Assembly: GCA_023091735.1 (NCBI GenBank)
Contig: JALKBU010001049.1
Span: 1-17,688, forward strand
Direction: 5' to 3'
Origin: Trichomonas tenax
Taxonomy: Eukaryota > Parabasalia > Trichomonadida > Trichomonadidae
Length of the DNA stretch: 17,688 nucleotides
Positions 17,026 to 17,688 of the stretch are shown in pieces. Under the pieces are notes generated by a model. The model saw only the letters and a list, made by a program, of their open reading frames with translations, had not been told where the DNA came from and ran no database searches. Position 1 is the stretch's first letter, and each line of letters starts with the position of its first letter. A program made the translations under genes and the position numbers.

Positions 17026-17414
17026 ATGGTTATATTATTAGAAAATCTTGATTCCTTTTCAATACTTCTACACAAAACTTTAAAATCTAAAATAAATTGC
17101 GTCATGATTCCACTAGTGCTTCAGCAAGTGCTTTTGCTACTTCAAAATGATTGTGACGAGAAAACGCAATCAGAAAGCTTTCTTTTTTTTCTCATCAACA
17201 ACATCTGCATATTTTTCTTTAACACCAAATAGTGAAGCTTCTGTATCACCTTCAAAATCTTTTCCCGATTTTAAGGGCCCGCTATGGCCAAACTTCCTGT
17301 ATCGTCCTCCACTTTTTTGATGAATTTTTCACTTATTTAGGTACAAGAAAAAATGTTAAAAATTCACTAAAAGACAACTTTCTTGATTTTGTTTCCCCTC
17401 ATACTAAGGAATAA
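17026..17414 (+). pseudogene. probable frameshifted coding relic, family unknown
   Basis: Three overlapping frames follow one another, each shifted by one base. Frame A from the ATG at 17026 gives a leucine-rich helical stretch (IPLVLQQVLLLLQNDCDEK) and loses sense at the poly(T) near 17182. Frame B gives SLTPNSEASVSPSKSFPDFK and PLWPNFLYRPP, to a TGA at 17318-17320. Frame C continues DEFFTYLGTRKNVKNSLKDN, to a TAA at 17412-17414. Both switch points lie at T runs, typical of indels. It looks like the C-terminal end of a larger helical protein, but no family is recognisable. Sequencing error in the T runs is an alternative. Confidence 0.3.
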
Positions 17415-17688
17415 TTGTTTGAAGTATCACGGCTTAATTTTAACTTTTTAACAATATCTTTAATATCTCCTAGGAAAAAGGCGTAATCATTTAACATTTT
17501 AATGTATATTTGAATGCCTATATGCTAATGAATACGTTGATAATGGTAAAGTAGCAAAATGAACAAGTGGACCCTAAAATTTCATTGCATAGATCTTAAA
17601 GTTACCATTTGCTAATATTATCATGAACCAATATTAATAATAAGTGGATTCAACTGACATACAATCATATTCTTGATGTAGAAGCCGA

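Overview
The window looks like nuclear DNA of a parabasalid protist, most like Trichomonas vaginalis or a close relative. It is AT-rich and gene-dense on both strands. The intact genes are almost intron-free, with ATG starts close behind short TCAYTW-type initiator (Inr) elements and TAAA-type poly(A) signals at or near the stops. The organism call rests on these features and on the protein families; I ran no database search.

Left part (1-10385), left to right: a 1649-aa protein of unknown function that looks like an alpha-solenoid, with a Met/Cys/Pro-rich segment and an acidic tail (+); a 349-aa protein whose segments resemble the transcriptional adaptor ADA3/NGG1 (+); a convergent coiled-coil protein (-); a doubtful 88-aa ORF (-); a relic of an ABCA-type ABC transporter that has lost its ATPase domain (-); and a PPP-family Ser/Thr phosphatase with an unusual ~160-aa N-terminal domain (+).

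Middle part (10386-15134) is a gene graveyard. It holds a broken beta-repeat surface-type protein (+), a frameshifted charged protein (+), a GT61-like glycosyltransferase that still has its Inr and membrane anchor but carries a frameshift and stop codons (-), and two tiny coding relics. The rest is AT-rich DNA without a recognised feature.

Right part (15135-17688) holds the most interesting gene. A 53-codon ORF and a 386-codon ORF lie 25 bp apart in different frames. They join into one 440-aa protein if a 25-nt intron is removed; its 3' end is CTAACATACAG, very close to the known trichomonad branch-point/3' splice motif. The joined protein resembles SAPS-family (SIT4/PP6-associated) phosphatase regulatory subunits, and the diagnostic helix pair spans the junction. 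Downstream are five GAC-N-N-GTA(A) motifs at 18-20 bp spacing. The same motif family occurs as a duplicated pair upstream of the ADA3-like gene. The window ends in a probable frameshifted coding relic.

No operon-like organisation is evident. A PPP phosphatase and a SAPS-like subunit share the window, but nothing shows that they partner.
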